From NCBI GenBank assembly GCA_020736575.1, contig JAGPYM010000011.1:1116001-1180000 (forward strand): a stretch of DNA of 64,000 nucleotides. The letters are read 5' to 3'. Of the stretch, positions 33,729 to 45,157 are shown piece by piece. The stretch comes from Thelonectria olida. Lineage: Eukaryota > Ascomycota > Sordariomycetes > Hypocreales > Nectriaceae. The position numbers and the translations under genes are program-made. Under the pieces are notes generated by a model that ran no database searches, had not been told where the DNA came from, and saw only the letters and a program-made list of their open reading frames with translations. The first letter of the stretch is position 1; every line of letters starts with the position of its first letter.

Positions 33729-34983
33729 ATGACGGACTTTGGCGCCATAGGCCTTGCTAGCAACATCCTCCAATTCTTGGAACTGGCAATCAAGGTGTTC
33801 CTGAAGGCTCGCGAGATATACAATTCTCCTTCGGGTCTGATTGATGACTACAAAGACATCATCGCCGAGACGGACCGGCTCAAGGCGTTGGCCAAGTACA
33901 TCCGCGGTCGACGGCCGGCCTTCAAGGGACATGGTGCTGAGCTCATTGACTCGAATCTTGACGAGATTACCTCCTCCTGTGAGAAAATTGCGACATTGCT
34001 GATTCGAACGATCGAAGCTCTGAGTGTTGGTGGTGGACAGGGTCGACTCTTGGACAGTATTCGAATGGCGCTGGTCGGACAGTTCCGAAAGCGAGACATT
34101 GACCAAATGCAAACGAAGCTGGAACGACTACGTGCGGAAATCGTTCTTCACGGCATGTTTACGTCCGGGTAAGTCCACTTGATCAAGTCGTTTGGAGTCC
34201 GTCTTCTAATCCACCATACTCAGGTACAGGCATTCCATCATCCCGAATATCGTACACAATCTCAAGGACAAAACCACGGCTCAAATGGATGCAGTTCATT
34301 CTCTAATGCGACAGACCCTATCATCGGATAAACCTGCGGTTAGGGGCGAAATGGATCGACTCATGTCGCAATTTGACTTGTTGGGGAATGAAGGACTCAA
34401 CATAAAAAAGGACCATAATGTGCTGCACACTCTGTGCTTCTCGAAGCTCAGGAGATGGCACATCAACCTTCCGCATTTTCACAAATCGGCTCTTCACTGG
34501 ATGTCGCCCACTAAAAAGACAACGTTCCTGAAATGGTTGGAACACCGAAACGGACTCCTTTGGGTCAAGGGGAATTCCATCATGATGAACCCGCTCGCTT
34601 CCGACGGCGAGCCTCGGTCACGACTGACGCGGAATGTGTCAAAACAACTGGCTACCGTTGGTCGTTTCATCACCTCGGGAGGAGGACTCATGGAGGATTC
34701 GGCCACTGGGTTTCTGCAAGGCGTCTTGTCGCATGTCTTGAAGGAGTTTCCCGAGCTCACGAAGACCATGACTACGCCGCAGTTAACGATATTGGATGCG
34801 GCCGTGCCATCGGAGAGTCTTGGCGATGCTGAGCTGGTCATGGTGTGCTGGGTATCGAAACAGACGGCGACGCCTGCTGCATCGTCCTTATCCTTGGTGG
34901 AGAGATCGTTGGGGAGTTTGGCTTCGAGGAATGCTAGCAAGCAGGTGGTGCTTATTAACCCGAGCCCGGAGGCGTCTCAATGA
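33729..34983 (+). CDS. Truncated NACHT-type STAND protein lacking the P-loop
   Basis: Two exons (33729-34168, 34224-34983; GTAAGT...TACTCAG, phase 2) give 399 residues. The N-terminus (MTDFGAIGLASNILQFLELAIKV, AREIYNSPSGLIDDYKDI) is the helical N-terminal domain common in fungal NLRs. The pre-NACHT linker follows (CFSKLRRWHINLPHFHKSALHWM, FLKWLEHRNGLLWVKG at about 247-263). Where Walker A should be, GKPGAGKSTLMK is replaced by GNSIMMN. This equals a clean loss of five codons plus Lys-to-Asn and Thr-to-Ile changes. A recognisable post-Walker stretch (LATVGRFITSGGG, FLQGVLSHVLKEFPEL) follows, then a unique tail without Walker B or repeats. It should not bind ATP. It may be a decaying gene that is still open, or a regulatory decoy. 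Confidence 0.75.
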
Positions 34984-35394
34984 CACGAAACCAGGAGCCA
35001 TCTTTATGCCGTTGCTTGAGAAGAGAGTACCCAATGGAGAAGACGGCACAAATGTGAGTGCTATTAATGGTGATTTAACTAGCTTGGCACTTGGGATTTC
35101 AGGTTGACCGGATGGGGAACTCGTCTATTGAAGTGTGATTTCATGGTTGATGACTTGCGTGGAGCCTTCTCTAACAGTTCAAAGTAACATCGATAATGAT
35201 ATTGTATTTGATGAAAAGACCATGGCTCACGGAGAAGCAAACGAAAGGCGTCAATGACTTGAGGGCTCAGCTTTCGGCGATAGGTCAGCAAGCTCATTCA
35301 AATCCTGTCCCATCTCTGGAAGACCCTCAAGTAAACTGTTCGAGAATAACTTTCGATCTTTTGAAGCAAAAAGAAGAGACAAAAAGATCACCAG
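34984..35394. other. Intergenic, no gene seen
   Basis: 3' flank of the NACHT-like gene up to the tRNA-Ser. No supported feature. Confidence 0.5.
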
Positions 35395-35476
35395 CGACGC
35401 AGGCCTGATTCGAACAGACGCCTCCGAAGAGATATGATTTCTAGTCATACGCATTAGACCACTCTGCCACTGCGCC
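35395..35476 (-). tRNA. tRNA-Ser (anticodon AGA)
   Basis: The minus strand folds as a class II tRNA: acceptor stem GGCGCAG/CTGCGTC (one G-U), D-arm GGCAGAGTGGTCTAATGC, anticodon loop CTAGAAA with AGA, a variable arm (TCTCTTCGGAGGC) and T-arm TGTTCGAATCA. Length is 82 with discriminator G, as expected for tRNA-Ser. No intron. Confidence 0.92.
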
Positions 35477-36040
35477 TTATACTGATGGGAGACAAAGCGA
35501 GACTCTCAGCAATCATATTCTGGGGGGACTGCTTGATGCTTGAAGGTCACGGTGCTGGCGGCAATTCGAGATGAATGAATGTGTGAAGAGACTTAGCTGG
35601 GAGAGTAACTGGTCGGGGTGTTTCGTCCGAAACGTGAGGACCAGGGTGTGGGATACTAACACACATTCGTCATGGAACTGTGAGATAACTCAACACTAGT
35701 TAATGCCGATGACGCTGAGAGTTGAGCTGTAGACCGGCTTCTATCGATGGATCTCAGGCACACCACCATCAGCCCTGTTATATAAAACTCCGCAAATATC
35801 TTCCGGTGCATGGATGCCCGGAGTCAGCATTTGTCAGAAACTCCGCAGCTAGTGTCGCGTCCAACTGTCCCTGGGCCAAAGCCGCGCAAAGCGACCGTCC
35901 GAACCCCGATCGCCCGGACCATCCGAAGGTCCGTTGATCTCTCATAATAACTCGGGCACATCCCCAGATATATATCATGGAACTTCCCATGGCTCCCATG
36001 TGGCGTTGCTGACCATCTCCTTCGCATCTTGCCGCAAACC
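35477..36040. other. Upstream region of the HGSNAT-like gene
   Basis: Holds two TATA-like elements: TATATAAAA at 35779-35787 and TATATATC at 35969-35976, 262 and 72 bases before the ATG at 36041. No coding sequence is supported. Confidence 0.45.
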
Positions 36041-37630
36041 ATGGCTCGACCACACGACAACTCGCTTCCGCCCGCGGGTGCTGTCGCCCATGGACACGGA
36101 CACTCCCACCGACGAGCCGCTGGCTACGGCGCCTTTCCTACAACCGACCGCCTCAACGATGCGCTCCCACCTGCGCCCCCGACGAAACAAACCACGCGCG
36201 CGGTGGCTCCCGATCTGCTGCGCGGCCTGCTCATGCTGACCATGGCTCTCGACCACACGGCGCTGGCGCTGAACACGTGGGAGCACGGCACGGGCCGCAA
36301 CATGGAAATGGACGGCGTGGTCATCGACGGTTGGAACCGGCCCGTTGCCTTTGTCGTCCGGACCTTGACGCATCTATGCGCACCGGGATTTACCTTTCTT
36401 CTGGGCGTGGGAGTCGTGTATCTGGGTCGGTCGCGGACGAGGATGGGCTGGAGCACGATGCGCATTGCAAAGTATTTTGCGGTGCGTGGCTTCGTGCTCA
36501 CCATGATCAACGTGGTGCTGGGGCTCTTGGTGTCGGGGGGCCAGGTGTGGCTTATGAATTTCGTCTTGTTTTCGCTGGCGGTGGATTATTTCCTGGCGGG
36601 TATGCTTTGGCTGCTTGTTGATAAGACGGAGCCTTGGCTTGCCCGCGTCATCTCGGCGAGGCTGAAGGATGATTCTGCGGATGATGATGAGGATGAAGAT
36701 GTGGAGGAGCCTCTTCTTCGGCCATGGGGTGAGGTGGAACCTTGCGTTTCTGCGCGTGCTACCAACCTGTCGTGGCACGTCCACAACGCCATCCTCCTCG
36801 TCCTTGGTGTCGTCTCCATCTGGTGGAATATCTGGTTGTCTCCGACTCACGGACACTGTCAACTCCAGAGCGACCATGGAACGAACCTGAACACGGCGTC
36901 CAACGCCGGCCCGGACATCAACAGTCCCGCCATGTCTGATAACGCGCTTCTTGGGATATGGTTCTGGATCGTCCAGACGGACCGGGTCATGTCCGTGTTC
37001 CCGCCAATGGCTTGGCTCTCGTTTGCCATCCTGGGCCTCTTGTACGCCCGCATCGACCTCGCTCGGCCTTGGTCTCGACGCGCCATTCTTCTGGGCCACT
37101 CCCTCGTTGGCCTATTCTTCATGCTCGTCTTCGTCTTGACAAGAGTCCTGCGTTTCGGAAACCTGTCCGAAGACTGTCTTCACACTCCCGAACATGTGCA
37201 GCACCCCGATCAAAACCCCTATCTCGTCTCCGTGCAGTCTTTCCTTTACATCATCAAATACCCTCCCGACGTCGCCTTCTGGGCCTTTACACTCGCTGGA
37301 AACTTCTTCCTGCTAGCCCTTTTTGCCGGCATCCCTACGCACGTCGCCAGTCGCTTCACGATGCTTCTGGACTTTGGCCGAGCGGCCCTCTTCTTTTACA
37401 TTGCGCACTTGTTCATGGTGTTCCTCTTCGGCGGTGTCTTGATTGCGTGGCTTGGACACGACGTGGGCATTCCGAACCCTAATAACCCGGATACCTCGCG
37501 GGGCATCGACAATGCCTGGGCGTACTTTGCTATTTGGGGAATTCTTATGCTGAGTATGTGGCCCATCGTTAGGTGGTATGGGCGGTTCAAGGCAACGAAG
37601 CCGGCCGACAGCATCTGGCGATTTTTCTAA
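36041..37630 (+). CDS. Heparan-alpha-glucosaminide N-acetyltransferase-like (DUF1624) membrane protein
   Basis: A single exon of 529 residues. The first 50 residues are His/Pro-rich and cytosolic (HGHGHSHR). The catalytic-domain opening RAVAPDLLRGLLMLTMALDHTAL has the R-x-D-x-x-R-G-x-x-M-x-x-M-x-x-D-H pattern of HGSNAT_cat/DUF1624 proteins. About ten hydrophobic helices follow, for example LCAPGFTFLLGVGVVYLG, MINVVLGLLV, FPPMAWLSFAILGLLYARI, SLVGLFFMLVFVL and AALFFYIAHLFMVFLFGGVLIAW. A long acidic loop (ADDDEDEDVEEPLL) interrupts the helices. Relatives transfer acetyl groups across membranes to sugars; the fungal acceptor is unknown. The gene converges on the ABM-fold gene 158 bases away. Confidence 0.85.
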   Translation: MARPHDNSLPPAGAVAHGHGHSHRRAAGYGAFPTTDRLNDALPPAPPTKQTTRAVAPDLLRGLLMLTMALDHTALALNTWEHGTGRNMEMDGVVIDGWNRPVAFVVRTLTHLCAPGFTFLLGVGVVYLGRSRTRMGWSTMRIAKYFAVRGFVLTMINVVLGLLVSGGQVWLMNFVLFSLAVDYFLAGMLWLLVDKTEPWLARVISARLKDDSADDDEDEDVEEPLLRPWGEVEPCVSARATNLSWHVHNAILLVLGVVSIWWNIWLSPTHGHCQLQSDHGTNLNTASNAGPDINSPAMSDNALLGIWFWIVQTDRVMSVFPPMAWLSFAILGLLYARIDLARPWSRRAILLGHSLVGLFFMLVFVLTRVLRFGNLSEDCLHTPEHVQHPDQNPYLVSVQSFLYIIKYPPDVAFWAFTLAGNFFLLALFAGIPTHVASRFTMLLDFGRAALFFYIAHLFMVFLFGGVLIAWLGHDVGIPNPNNPDTSRGIDNAWAYFAIWGILMLSMWPIVRWYGRFKATKPADSIWRFF

Positions 37631-37788
37631 GAGATGATTTCTGAGACGAACTAAAACGTGTAAAAGTATACAATTGGGTTAAAAATGGATAACATAGTAG
37701 ACAAGAAGTTCAGACTTGATTTTGTTTTATTTCGTCTACCTGACTTTAGTGGTGATTATTCTTAAGCTTGGCCTTGATATCCACTTGT

Positions 37789-38591
37789 TCACGTCTCTGA
37801 AGTCTTGGAGATGCAACTAACGTGAAAAGCGCCCAACTTGACCAACCCGGGCAGAGTCCTTAGCAGACCAATGGTATCCTTAAACTCCTGCGTATCCCGA
37901 AACTTCATGTGAGCCTCAAGACTGGGCCACCCAATGAAGGCCGCCAACATGACGCCCGTCTTCCCCTCGTCTCCCCTCACCGGGACGTCGTCTTCCACGC
38001 TCCAGCCGTAGCTGATACCCTTGAAGTCTGGAGACGTCTTGAGGGCCTTTTCGGTGAACTCGTCGAGACGCGAGACGGCGGTGGCTTTGGAGGAGGCGTC
38101 GACGTCGGCGGGGAAGAATGCGCAGAGGACTTCGGTGATGGGCGAGTGGGTGTTGTCGAGGACTTGGGCGGCAGGAAAGGGAGACCGGGTGATGTGTTTT
38201 ATGAAGCCATCTGAAAAGTCGAGGATGTTCTCTTGGGATGAGGCGATGGTGCCATGGCGGCTATGAATTGTTAGTATCCAGATAGTACCTAGGTTATAGC
38301 AAACAAAGCATTAAAAGAAGAAGAAGAAGAAGAAGGAGGAGGAGGAGAAGGAGAAACTGACGGTGTGTTTCGATAGTTCATGTGGTCCTCCAAACTATCC
38401 CAGTCGAGAAACAGCCATAGATGGGCGGGGTTCTCAACTTCAAGGCCGTAGTACACACGTTGGGCACCGGGCTGGCTGAGGACGGTATCGATGACTTCAA
38501 CAAAGACCTTGCCTTCATCGGTCGATTCGTCGAAGACGTCGTTGCCTGGCTTCACAGCGAAGTAGGCGAATTCGGTGACTTGGGAGGCCAT
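37789..38591 (-). CDS. ABM-type (dimeric alpha-beta barrel) protein
   Basis: Two exons (38591-38362, 38260-37789) give 233 residues, joined at YRNTPRHGTIAS. It has two similar halves. The first ends with QRVYYGLEVENPAHLWLFLDWDSLEDHMNYR and the second with KGISYGWSVEDD...LAAFIGWPSLEAHMKFRDTQEF. This is the repeated pattern of antibiotic biosynthesis monooxygenase-like ferredoxin-fold units. Such proteins can be cofactor-free oxygenases or stress-response dimers; no substrate is evident. The intron carries a GAA/GGA purine tract. Confidence 0.8.
38313..38356 (+). repeat. GAA/GGA purine microsatellite inside an intron
   Basis: About 44 bases of GAA units passing into GGA units, within the intron 38361-38261 of the ABM gene. 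It probably varies in length between strains. Confidence 0.8.
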
Positions 38592-38873
38592 TTTCACGAT
38601 AGATGCGATGATGAATACATGGACGAATCGTTCATGTTTCGCGCAAGAGTGAATGTGCAAGAGCTGCAGATGGCTGAACTGGCGATGACATCACAGCCCC
38701 GCCTAATCACAACACCATCCCGCCGTCATGATATGACACGACAAGCCACGATGTGATTAGATAAGATAAGTAAATTCCAGTTTGTGATAGCTTCATTCAT
38801 CCTACTATTAGGAATCTCGCTCCGGATACCGTACATGATAGAAAAAAAGGTCGCTCCGACTTATAGTAATTAA

Positions 38874-41384
38874 TCACCGTTTAAACCCGTGTCTCTGCAT
38901 CCAGCTTCCTCCTCCCGAACCCCCTCGACTCCTCCTCTTCTCCCACGCGTTCTCCGCCCGTCGCAGCGTCGCCGCCGCATCCCAGCAATCCCTCAGCTGC
39001 GCGAGATCCCGCGGCGTCCGCCCCTTATGGTCGACAACTAGCGGATCCGCGCCCCAGTCCCGCAGCAGCCGGAGCACATCGCGCCGCTCCTCATCACCAT
39101 CGACAGCCACGGTCGCGGCGTAGTGCAAAGGCGCGCGGCCGTCGACGTTGCGCGTGTTGGGGTCTGCGCGGCACTTTTCGAGGAGGAACTCGACCGTGGC
39201 TGCCGAGGCAAAGCGCGCGGCCAGGTGCAGCGGCGTGCGCCCGTTGTCGTCGCGCGCGTTGCAGTCGACGTGGCGGTCGCGAAGGAGCATGGCGATGGCG
39301 AGGTGGTCGCGCTCCACGGCAAGGTGCAAAGGAGTGAGGCCCTGGAGGTCGCGCGTCATGGGCGAGACGTGGCCGAGCTCGCGCGAGGCGGCGGCGAGGT
39401 CGCCGGTCCAGGCTGCATCGAGGAGGGCGACTTGGTGGTTGTCGTGGGTGCCGTCTGGGGAGCTGTCTGGGGGCGCTGGGGGCGAGTCCTTTTGTTCAGA
39501 TGAGGGGCGTTGAGGTTGAGTATTGGGGCTGGCGTTGGCTTCCATGGTTGGTTTGCTTTGATCTGGTTTTTCTTTTTCGTCTGGTGTTGAAGTCGGTGGT
39601 GGCATGGGGATATCCTGCGTTCCAATCTTGGCTTCCTCCTTGGCCACTTCTGACGGAGAGGGTGGTCCAGCCGGTTTCTTCTGTGCAGGCGCAGACTCTT
39701 GTGGTGTTTCGTTCTTGTCTGATGGCGATGGTTCTTTGGCAGTCTCATGCTCTGGTGAGGGCGGAGATGTGTGGATGATGGGAATGTCCTTCACCCCCGT
39801 CGTTCCCTCACCAGATGACTTGTCTTGTTTGCCTGCCAGCGGTGATGCCTCGTTGAGATTCACTGTAAACGGCTTCAGAGATGGAATACCCGCAGTCGCT
39901 CCGGAGGGCGCGGGCTTCATCAGTGCTCGACTACAACATGATTAGTGTGCTATCATATGATTCCTCATGGGCAAGACTTACGAGTAGATATTCACCATCA
40001 ACGTGCTCAACGTGCCCAACTCGTTTTGCAAGGTCGCCTCAGCCTCCTTGATCTTGCCCTCCCACGTATTCTTATACCTCACCGAGCCGTAAAAGTCCGT
40101 CAAACCCTTCCACACGGCTCCGTCTCCCTCGGTGCCGTCGTTGCCCACCTCTTCCAGCAGCTTCGTCATCTCCTCGAGGGAGGCATCGGTGCTCTTGATG
40201 GCGGCCTCGATCTGCTGCTTGAGGAGGTGTCCGCTCTCTCCCTCGACCAGGTCTGGCCGCGCCTCGAGACTGCGCTGGATCTGCGTGATGGTGTCCTTGG
40301 TGGTGGTGGCTTTTGCAGAGAGGGCTTGGATCTCCTCGGGGGCGCCCTGCAAGTCGTTGAGCCAGTCTGCCCATTCCTTTGCCGTGTCGACGTGGTCTGT
40401 GAGGATCTTGAGGCCGGTAAAGGTCGCCAGGGCGCGGGGGAGTTGGTCCCAGAAGTCGCCTTCAGTCGAAACTTTTGTGTCTGAGCTCGATTCTGTTGGT
40501 GGTTTGGGGGTGGGCTTCGGCTTGGGCTTTGATCTTCGCGCCGGTCGTTCTGCCCCTGATTGTCTTGGTCTCTCTGGTGGCGTTGCTGGCGCTGGTTTCG
40601 CTGGAGGTGAGTGGCCTGCGTCGGCGGGGTGTTGTGGCTGTTGTCGTCTACGAGCAGTGTCATCCCGTGATCGTGACCTTGGACTTGAACGTGGGAAATC
40701 AGGTTGCGCAAGGTTCGGGGGCCGCTGTCCTGCGGGCGAAGGGGGGGATGATGTCTTGTGCGTCGCATGGGCGGGATGTGGTCGCATGGCGTAGGAAGCA
40801 TCATACGACATGCGTCTCCGATCATTCACGGGCCGATGGGGATATGAGTCGGGCGGATAGTGCTTGACGCTGTTGAGGCGCGTCGAGTGTCCTTCGGGGT
40901 ACACCGCTCCATCTCTCTCTCTGTCGCGCGCACGTCTCGGAGTGGTGCGGTCTGCGGGATATCGTGGCGAGTATGCCGGTGAGTGATTGCGGCTGTCTTC
41001 GTCTGCCGAGATGGAGCCATCGCGAGTTGAGCGTCTACGGAGACGTCGGGCATCTCTGAGCGTGGGCTGACGGCGATGAGGCGGTGGTGAGGGTGAGCGT
41101 CGCCGGGTGTCGGTTCGTCTTGGCGGATAAGAGTAGTAGTAGTAATCGTCGTCCTCTTGACTGGGCGGTCTTCGTCGCTGGGCTTCGTGCGATCGTGCTC
41201 TGCGTCTTGAATTTGTCGGCGGAGGATATAGAAGGGAGTTGCCGTCGCCGTGAGAGCTGAAGGGCCTCGGCTTTGTCGGAGACGTGGTTGCCGAGGACGT
41301 GTTCTTGCGCGATGCTCTCGAAGATGTATTGAGGCGTTTGGACTTTGATGATCGCCTGAGCGAGTTTGACAGTTTCCCGAGCAT
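38874..41384 (-). CDS. Ankyrin-repeat protein with a long Arg/Ser/Pro-rich disordered N-terminus
   Basis: Two exons (41384-39982, 39930-38874) give 819 residues; a 51-base intron (GTAAGT...GTTGTAG) joins NIYS to RALMKP in phase 2. Residues 1-300 are basic and disordered (RRSSKSKR, SYPPRRTDTRRRSPSPPP). Residues about 305-465 are helical and likely coiled coil (ATFTGLKILTDHVDTAKEWADWLNDL, LLKQQIEAAIKSTDASLEEMTKLLEEV). After another Pro/Lys-rich linker, about four ankyrin repeats end the protein (GLTPLHLAVERDHLAIAMLL, GRTPLHLAARFASAATVEFLL, GRAPLHYAATV, GRTPRDLAQL). It is probably a cytoplasmic or cortical scaffold; there is no NTPase domain, so it is not an NLR. Confidence 0.85.
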
Positions 41385-42181
41385 GTTAATCTTGAGTGTG
41401 TGTTACTTGATATGTCACTTGTCGGGATGTTTGCTACATTACGGATTCGGTAAAAGCAGATCGTCACATTGTTAAATAAATGAGCCGGAAGCTCGGGGTA
41501 GGCATGACGCCATTGCAGCCTTACGCATGGTGCAGAGGAAACAGTATACATACGGCAGTTGGAGAGAAGGGCCTATCACGATGGATTGTCCGCGTGTTTG
41601 GGCCTGGTTAATGGAGATGGGGGAGGGCGGTGCGCGTGTGACGTGTCTGCTGATCCACCAAAAGGTGAGGGTGAGTGAGCGGGAGAGGCTTTGGGGAATT
41701 GACTCGTGGAGAAGTGTATTTACTGTGAGAAGAGCATGTACCATTTGGCAGCGGAGGCCTGCCGAGTGATACCATGATGGCCTCACGATATGAGGTCGGC
41801 TGCCTGGCAGTCTAACCAGCTGTTGGCTGTGTCTCTGGTGGTGAAGATTGATTTAGGCAGTGTTCCCACCTCAGCCCAACAGCCCCCAAGATAGCATTCC
41901 ATGGATCAGTAAACCTGGTAACTAATTAATCACTTCAAGCTTCTAACGTCGGGCTTAAACTGCCAGTGGGGGTTCCCGCCGTCACGGAATGTCGATCACC
42001 CCGCCTAGACTAACACGCCTCACTGCTCTTCTTTGAGACATTTTCGACCAAGGATTTGAGGGGGAGGGGACCCTGAGAGAGATGGACCTGGCTTCTGCTC
42101 CATTTCGTTCACCATTTTCCTTGGTTATGCATCGCTGATCTAGAAACTATTCGCACTTCTCCCCCTAGTGTCTGAATATCA
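41385..42181. other. Intergenic, no gene seen
   Basis: Promoter side of the ankyrin gene and 3' flank of the acetyltransferase gene. No supported coding sequence. Confidence 0.5.
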
Positions 42182-42960
42182 TCACAAGTCAGGCACCGCT
42201 TCGACCGTCTTGACAACTCTCGCCGGCGCACCCACCGCCACGCTGAAAGCGGGAATGTCCTTCGTCACCACGCTCCCCGCGCCCACCGTGCATCCCTTGC
42301 CAATGGCCACGCCCGGCATGATGGTCGTGTTCCCGCCGATCCAGCAGTCGTCTCCAATCGTCACGGCTTTTGCGTATTCCTCAAATTTGCGTCGTGACTG
42401 CACCTCCGTGTCGTGCGTGGCCGAGAAGATGCTGACCGAGGGGCCGAACAAGACCCTGTTGCCGATTGTGACGATGCTGCAGTCGAGAATGACCAGACTA
42501 TCACACTCGTGTAAGTGAAGTGATGGGGTTAATATGGAAGCGCGAGCTGGGAGAACGCACTTGAAATTCGAATAGAATCCCTCTCCGATGGAAATGTTGC
42601 ACCCGTAGTCGAGCTGCACCGGTGGCTCAATGTACGACCCCTTCCCAATCTTCCCAATCATCTGCTGCAGCAGCTCCCGTCTGTCCGACTCCAACGACTC
42701 GGGGGTGGCATCGTCAGGGAAGTGAGTGTTGTACTTGTTCATGAGTTTTCTGATACGGAAGCGAGCCTGAATGAGTTCTGGTCCGTAGCCATCGTACCTA
42801 TCCCGGCGGCCACTGTTAGTGAATGGGGACTCCGCAGGGGGGGGGGTTTGAGGGCTCACATCATGCCCGAGATCATCTTCTCATATTCCTCGCACCACGG
42901 CACATTGCTGAGAGTTTTTGCAAACTCAATCAATTCTGCGTCTTTATTTGTAGTTGCCAT
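42182..42960 (-). CDS. Maltose/galactoside O-acetyltransferase-like protein (hexapeptide repeat)
   Basis: Three exons (42960-42860, 42797-42561, 42497-42182) give 217 residues. The N-terminal Mac domain is present (WCEEYEKMISGMMYDGYGPELIQARFRIRKLMNKYN). A left-handed beta helix of hexapeptide units follows (IGKGSYIEPPVQLDYGCNISIGEGFYSNF, LVILDCSIVTIGNRVLFGPSVSIFSATH, VTIGDDCWIGGNTTIMPGVAIGKGCTVGAGSVVTKDI). The His in SATHDTE is at the usual catalytic position. It uses acetyl-CoA to acetylate sugars and probably works as a trimer in the cytosol. The third-exon joint N-L-V-I-L-D uses an acceptor within GTGATAG. Confidence 0.92.
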
Positions 42961-45157
42961 GTTCATCACACACCAAACCGTAGACTAAAAAGTGAATTGT
43001 TGTGCCCTTCGTCCCCCCAGAGAAGGGGGGCTGCCCTGGCTTATACGGAGCACTCCGTGGTGGGCATCGCTCGGGTGTTTTCTGGCTGCTCATCGGGCAA
43101 AGGACGGAACAGTTTCTTTCTTTCTCACATTCATGCCCTGATCTGGCGTTTGCCGGGGTTTCGGTGGGTTCTAGAACACTCAAGTGGCCCGGGTCGCGCC
43201 CTACAAAGTGCGAACTGTGCTGTTTCTCACGACTTGAAGAGGCATCGAGCTCATGCCGTGCGGCAACCTTTGCGACACCCGGGCCGCAATTCCGCACTCG
43301 CTAGCTGCCTGCAAATCCATGAGGCCCAAGAGGTGGCGTGACCAGCCGCCACATCGTGTAGGCGGAGTGTTTTAGTTGCCGCGTCTGACAGATTTGTCTC
43401 GTGAGCCATCTCCAACATCGTAGCGTCTGCATCAGTTGTCCAACGACCAAAATAAGATCTGGGCTGCTTCTGACTGAAGCGCCGGAGGACTCTTCCCTGT
43501 GGGTGTTTTTATCCATCTGCGGGGAATATCCGGCGCCTTTCCCGCGTAATTCCAGGATGGGGGAATATTGCGAGAGTTATTCCCTTTTATCCATCATCAG
43601 AGATCCTTCTGGCGCGCACTGAATCAAATATTCCAGATCCTCCGACGCAACAGACTCGATTAGTGCCAACCATGAAAAGACACTTGGTTTTTACACGCTT
43701 ACCAAGTCCCTTAATACGTTGATCAAAATTCGAGCTCACAATGTATTGATGCTTCATTCATGATCTGCACCATAGCTGTGCCTTGGGTTGACTGATATTA
43801 TGAATATCAGATCCCCAACACGGTCTTGAGAAATGTCAACTACTACTACATCTCTTCGACAATAACAACATGAATGATGATTTCATATCAAGCTAACTAC
43901 AGTAAATAGGAGTAGATGATTCCTAAATCATGTTGCTTAACCCTAACCTTCTTCTATTGATGATGATAAGGGTGCTGGAGCGCTTGAGTACGAGTGACTA
44001 TGCACACGTGGCTGCTGCCAAAGTCGATTTTATACCTGATCTGGTCCTACAAGAGGCTTTCACACCTTGGCTCCGGGAGCAGCATATTGGAACGCATTGG
44101 TCGAGCACTCGTCATCAGAGATAGTCCTGTATCGTGTAGACGATGGGCAACCTCCTGAATTGCTGGAGAGCAAGAAGCTACTTCCGCCATAACTGGAGAG
44201 AATAAGGATCGGCTACAGTCGGCAATAACTTCATATTATCCATTGGCAGACTTGAGCTAGCTCCCGATGAATCTGTAGATCAACATGGAGTGCACAAGCA
44301 AGTGAATGTCACCTTGCGCCAGGTTCCAGCAACCACTTGCCCTATTACAAACCCAGGTCAACATTCTTGCCCTTGCTATATACCCCTATCAGTAGGCTTC
44401 TATAGCTAAGATACGCATGGATTTCATGTTGTTCCAATGCCAATCTTGACGTTCGTTTCACTGCCCCTGGTAGCTGCAGCATCGTGTGCTGTCGTATCCA
44501 TTTCTAGCAGGCTTTTCGGGGACCTCTTCATTCTTCGACAGGGACTTACTTCCCGAGATGATCCAACTGCATACCAAAGAAGCATGTGAGTATTCGAATA
44601 CATACCGATGGGTCCCCTGGCGAGTTTCAGATATCCCGTCTTTGATAATTAGATGCCCGGTTCGCCGAGTGTGGGTCACCGAAGCACCCGCTTACTCTCG
44701 CCCGACGAGCGGGATCAACTGCCGATTGTCATATCGTTCCTTATGATGCAATCATTCTATTGGTAGCCATACTGCAGCCGCCGATCCTATCGCGATATCT
44801 TTGGCCCTCAAGACAGGCACATGGTGCACAGCCTTCTGTCGACCACGAACGACATCACCGGGTCAAAGACTCTCGAGAGGATCAGTTGTATTCTGTAGCT
44901 GCCTCATACAGCACAAACTTGGGTAACATTGTAGAGATCCTTCAGACCAAGGGGCTAAATCAGCCTTGCGTGCGGCCCTTCTCTACTTAGCTAAGTGAAG
45001 ATAGGTAAGGGATAGAAACAAGAGACAATGGCCGCTGGGGATGCTGGGTATAAATGGACAGAACCGCACGAAATGATAAAGTCGAGGTCAAAGAATATCC
45101 GACAGCGACATCCTCAAGTCCAAACTCCAGCTAATTCTGAACATCTTTGTTCCCATC
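42961..45157. other. Gene-poor interval
   Basis: About 2.2 kb with no gene I can support. The first part is presumably the acetyltransferase promoter (minus strand). Open frames at 42823-43341 and 44486-44746 have no family features. Confidence 0.5.
45049..45055 (+). promoter_or_regulatory. TATA box before the secreted-protein gene
   Basis: TATAAAT about 103 bases upstream of the ATG at 45158, at a plausible distance for a TATA-directed start with a short leader. Confidence 0.45.

Noticed and set aside
36374..37099. 241-codon minus-strand open frame rich in Arg/His/Gln
   Set aside because: Antisense to the HGSNAT-like membrane protein.
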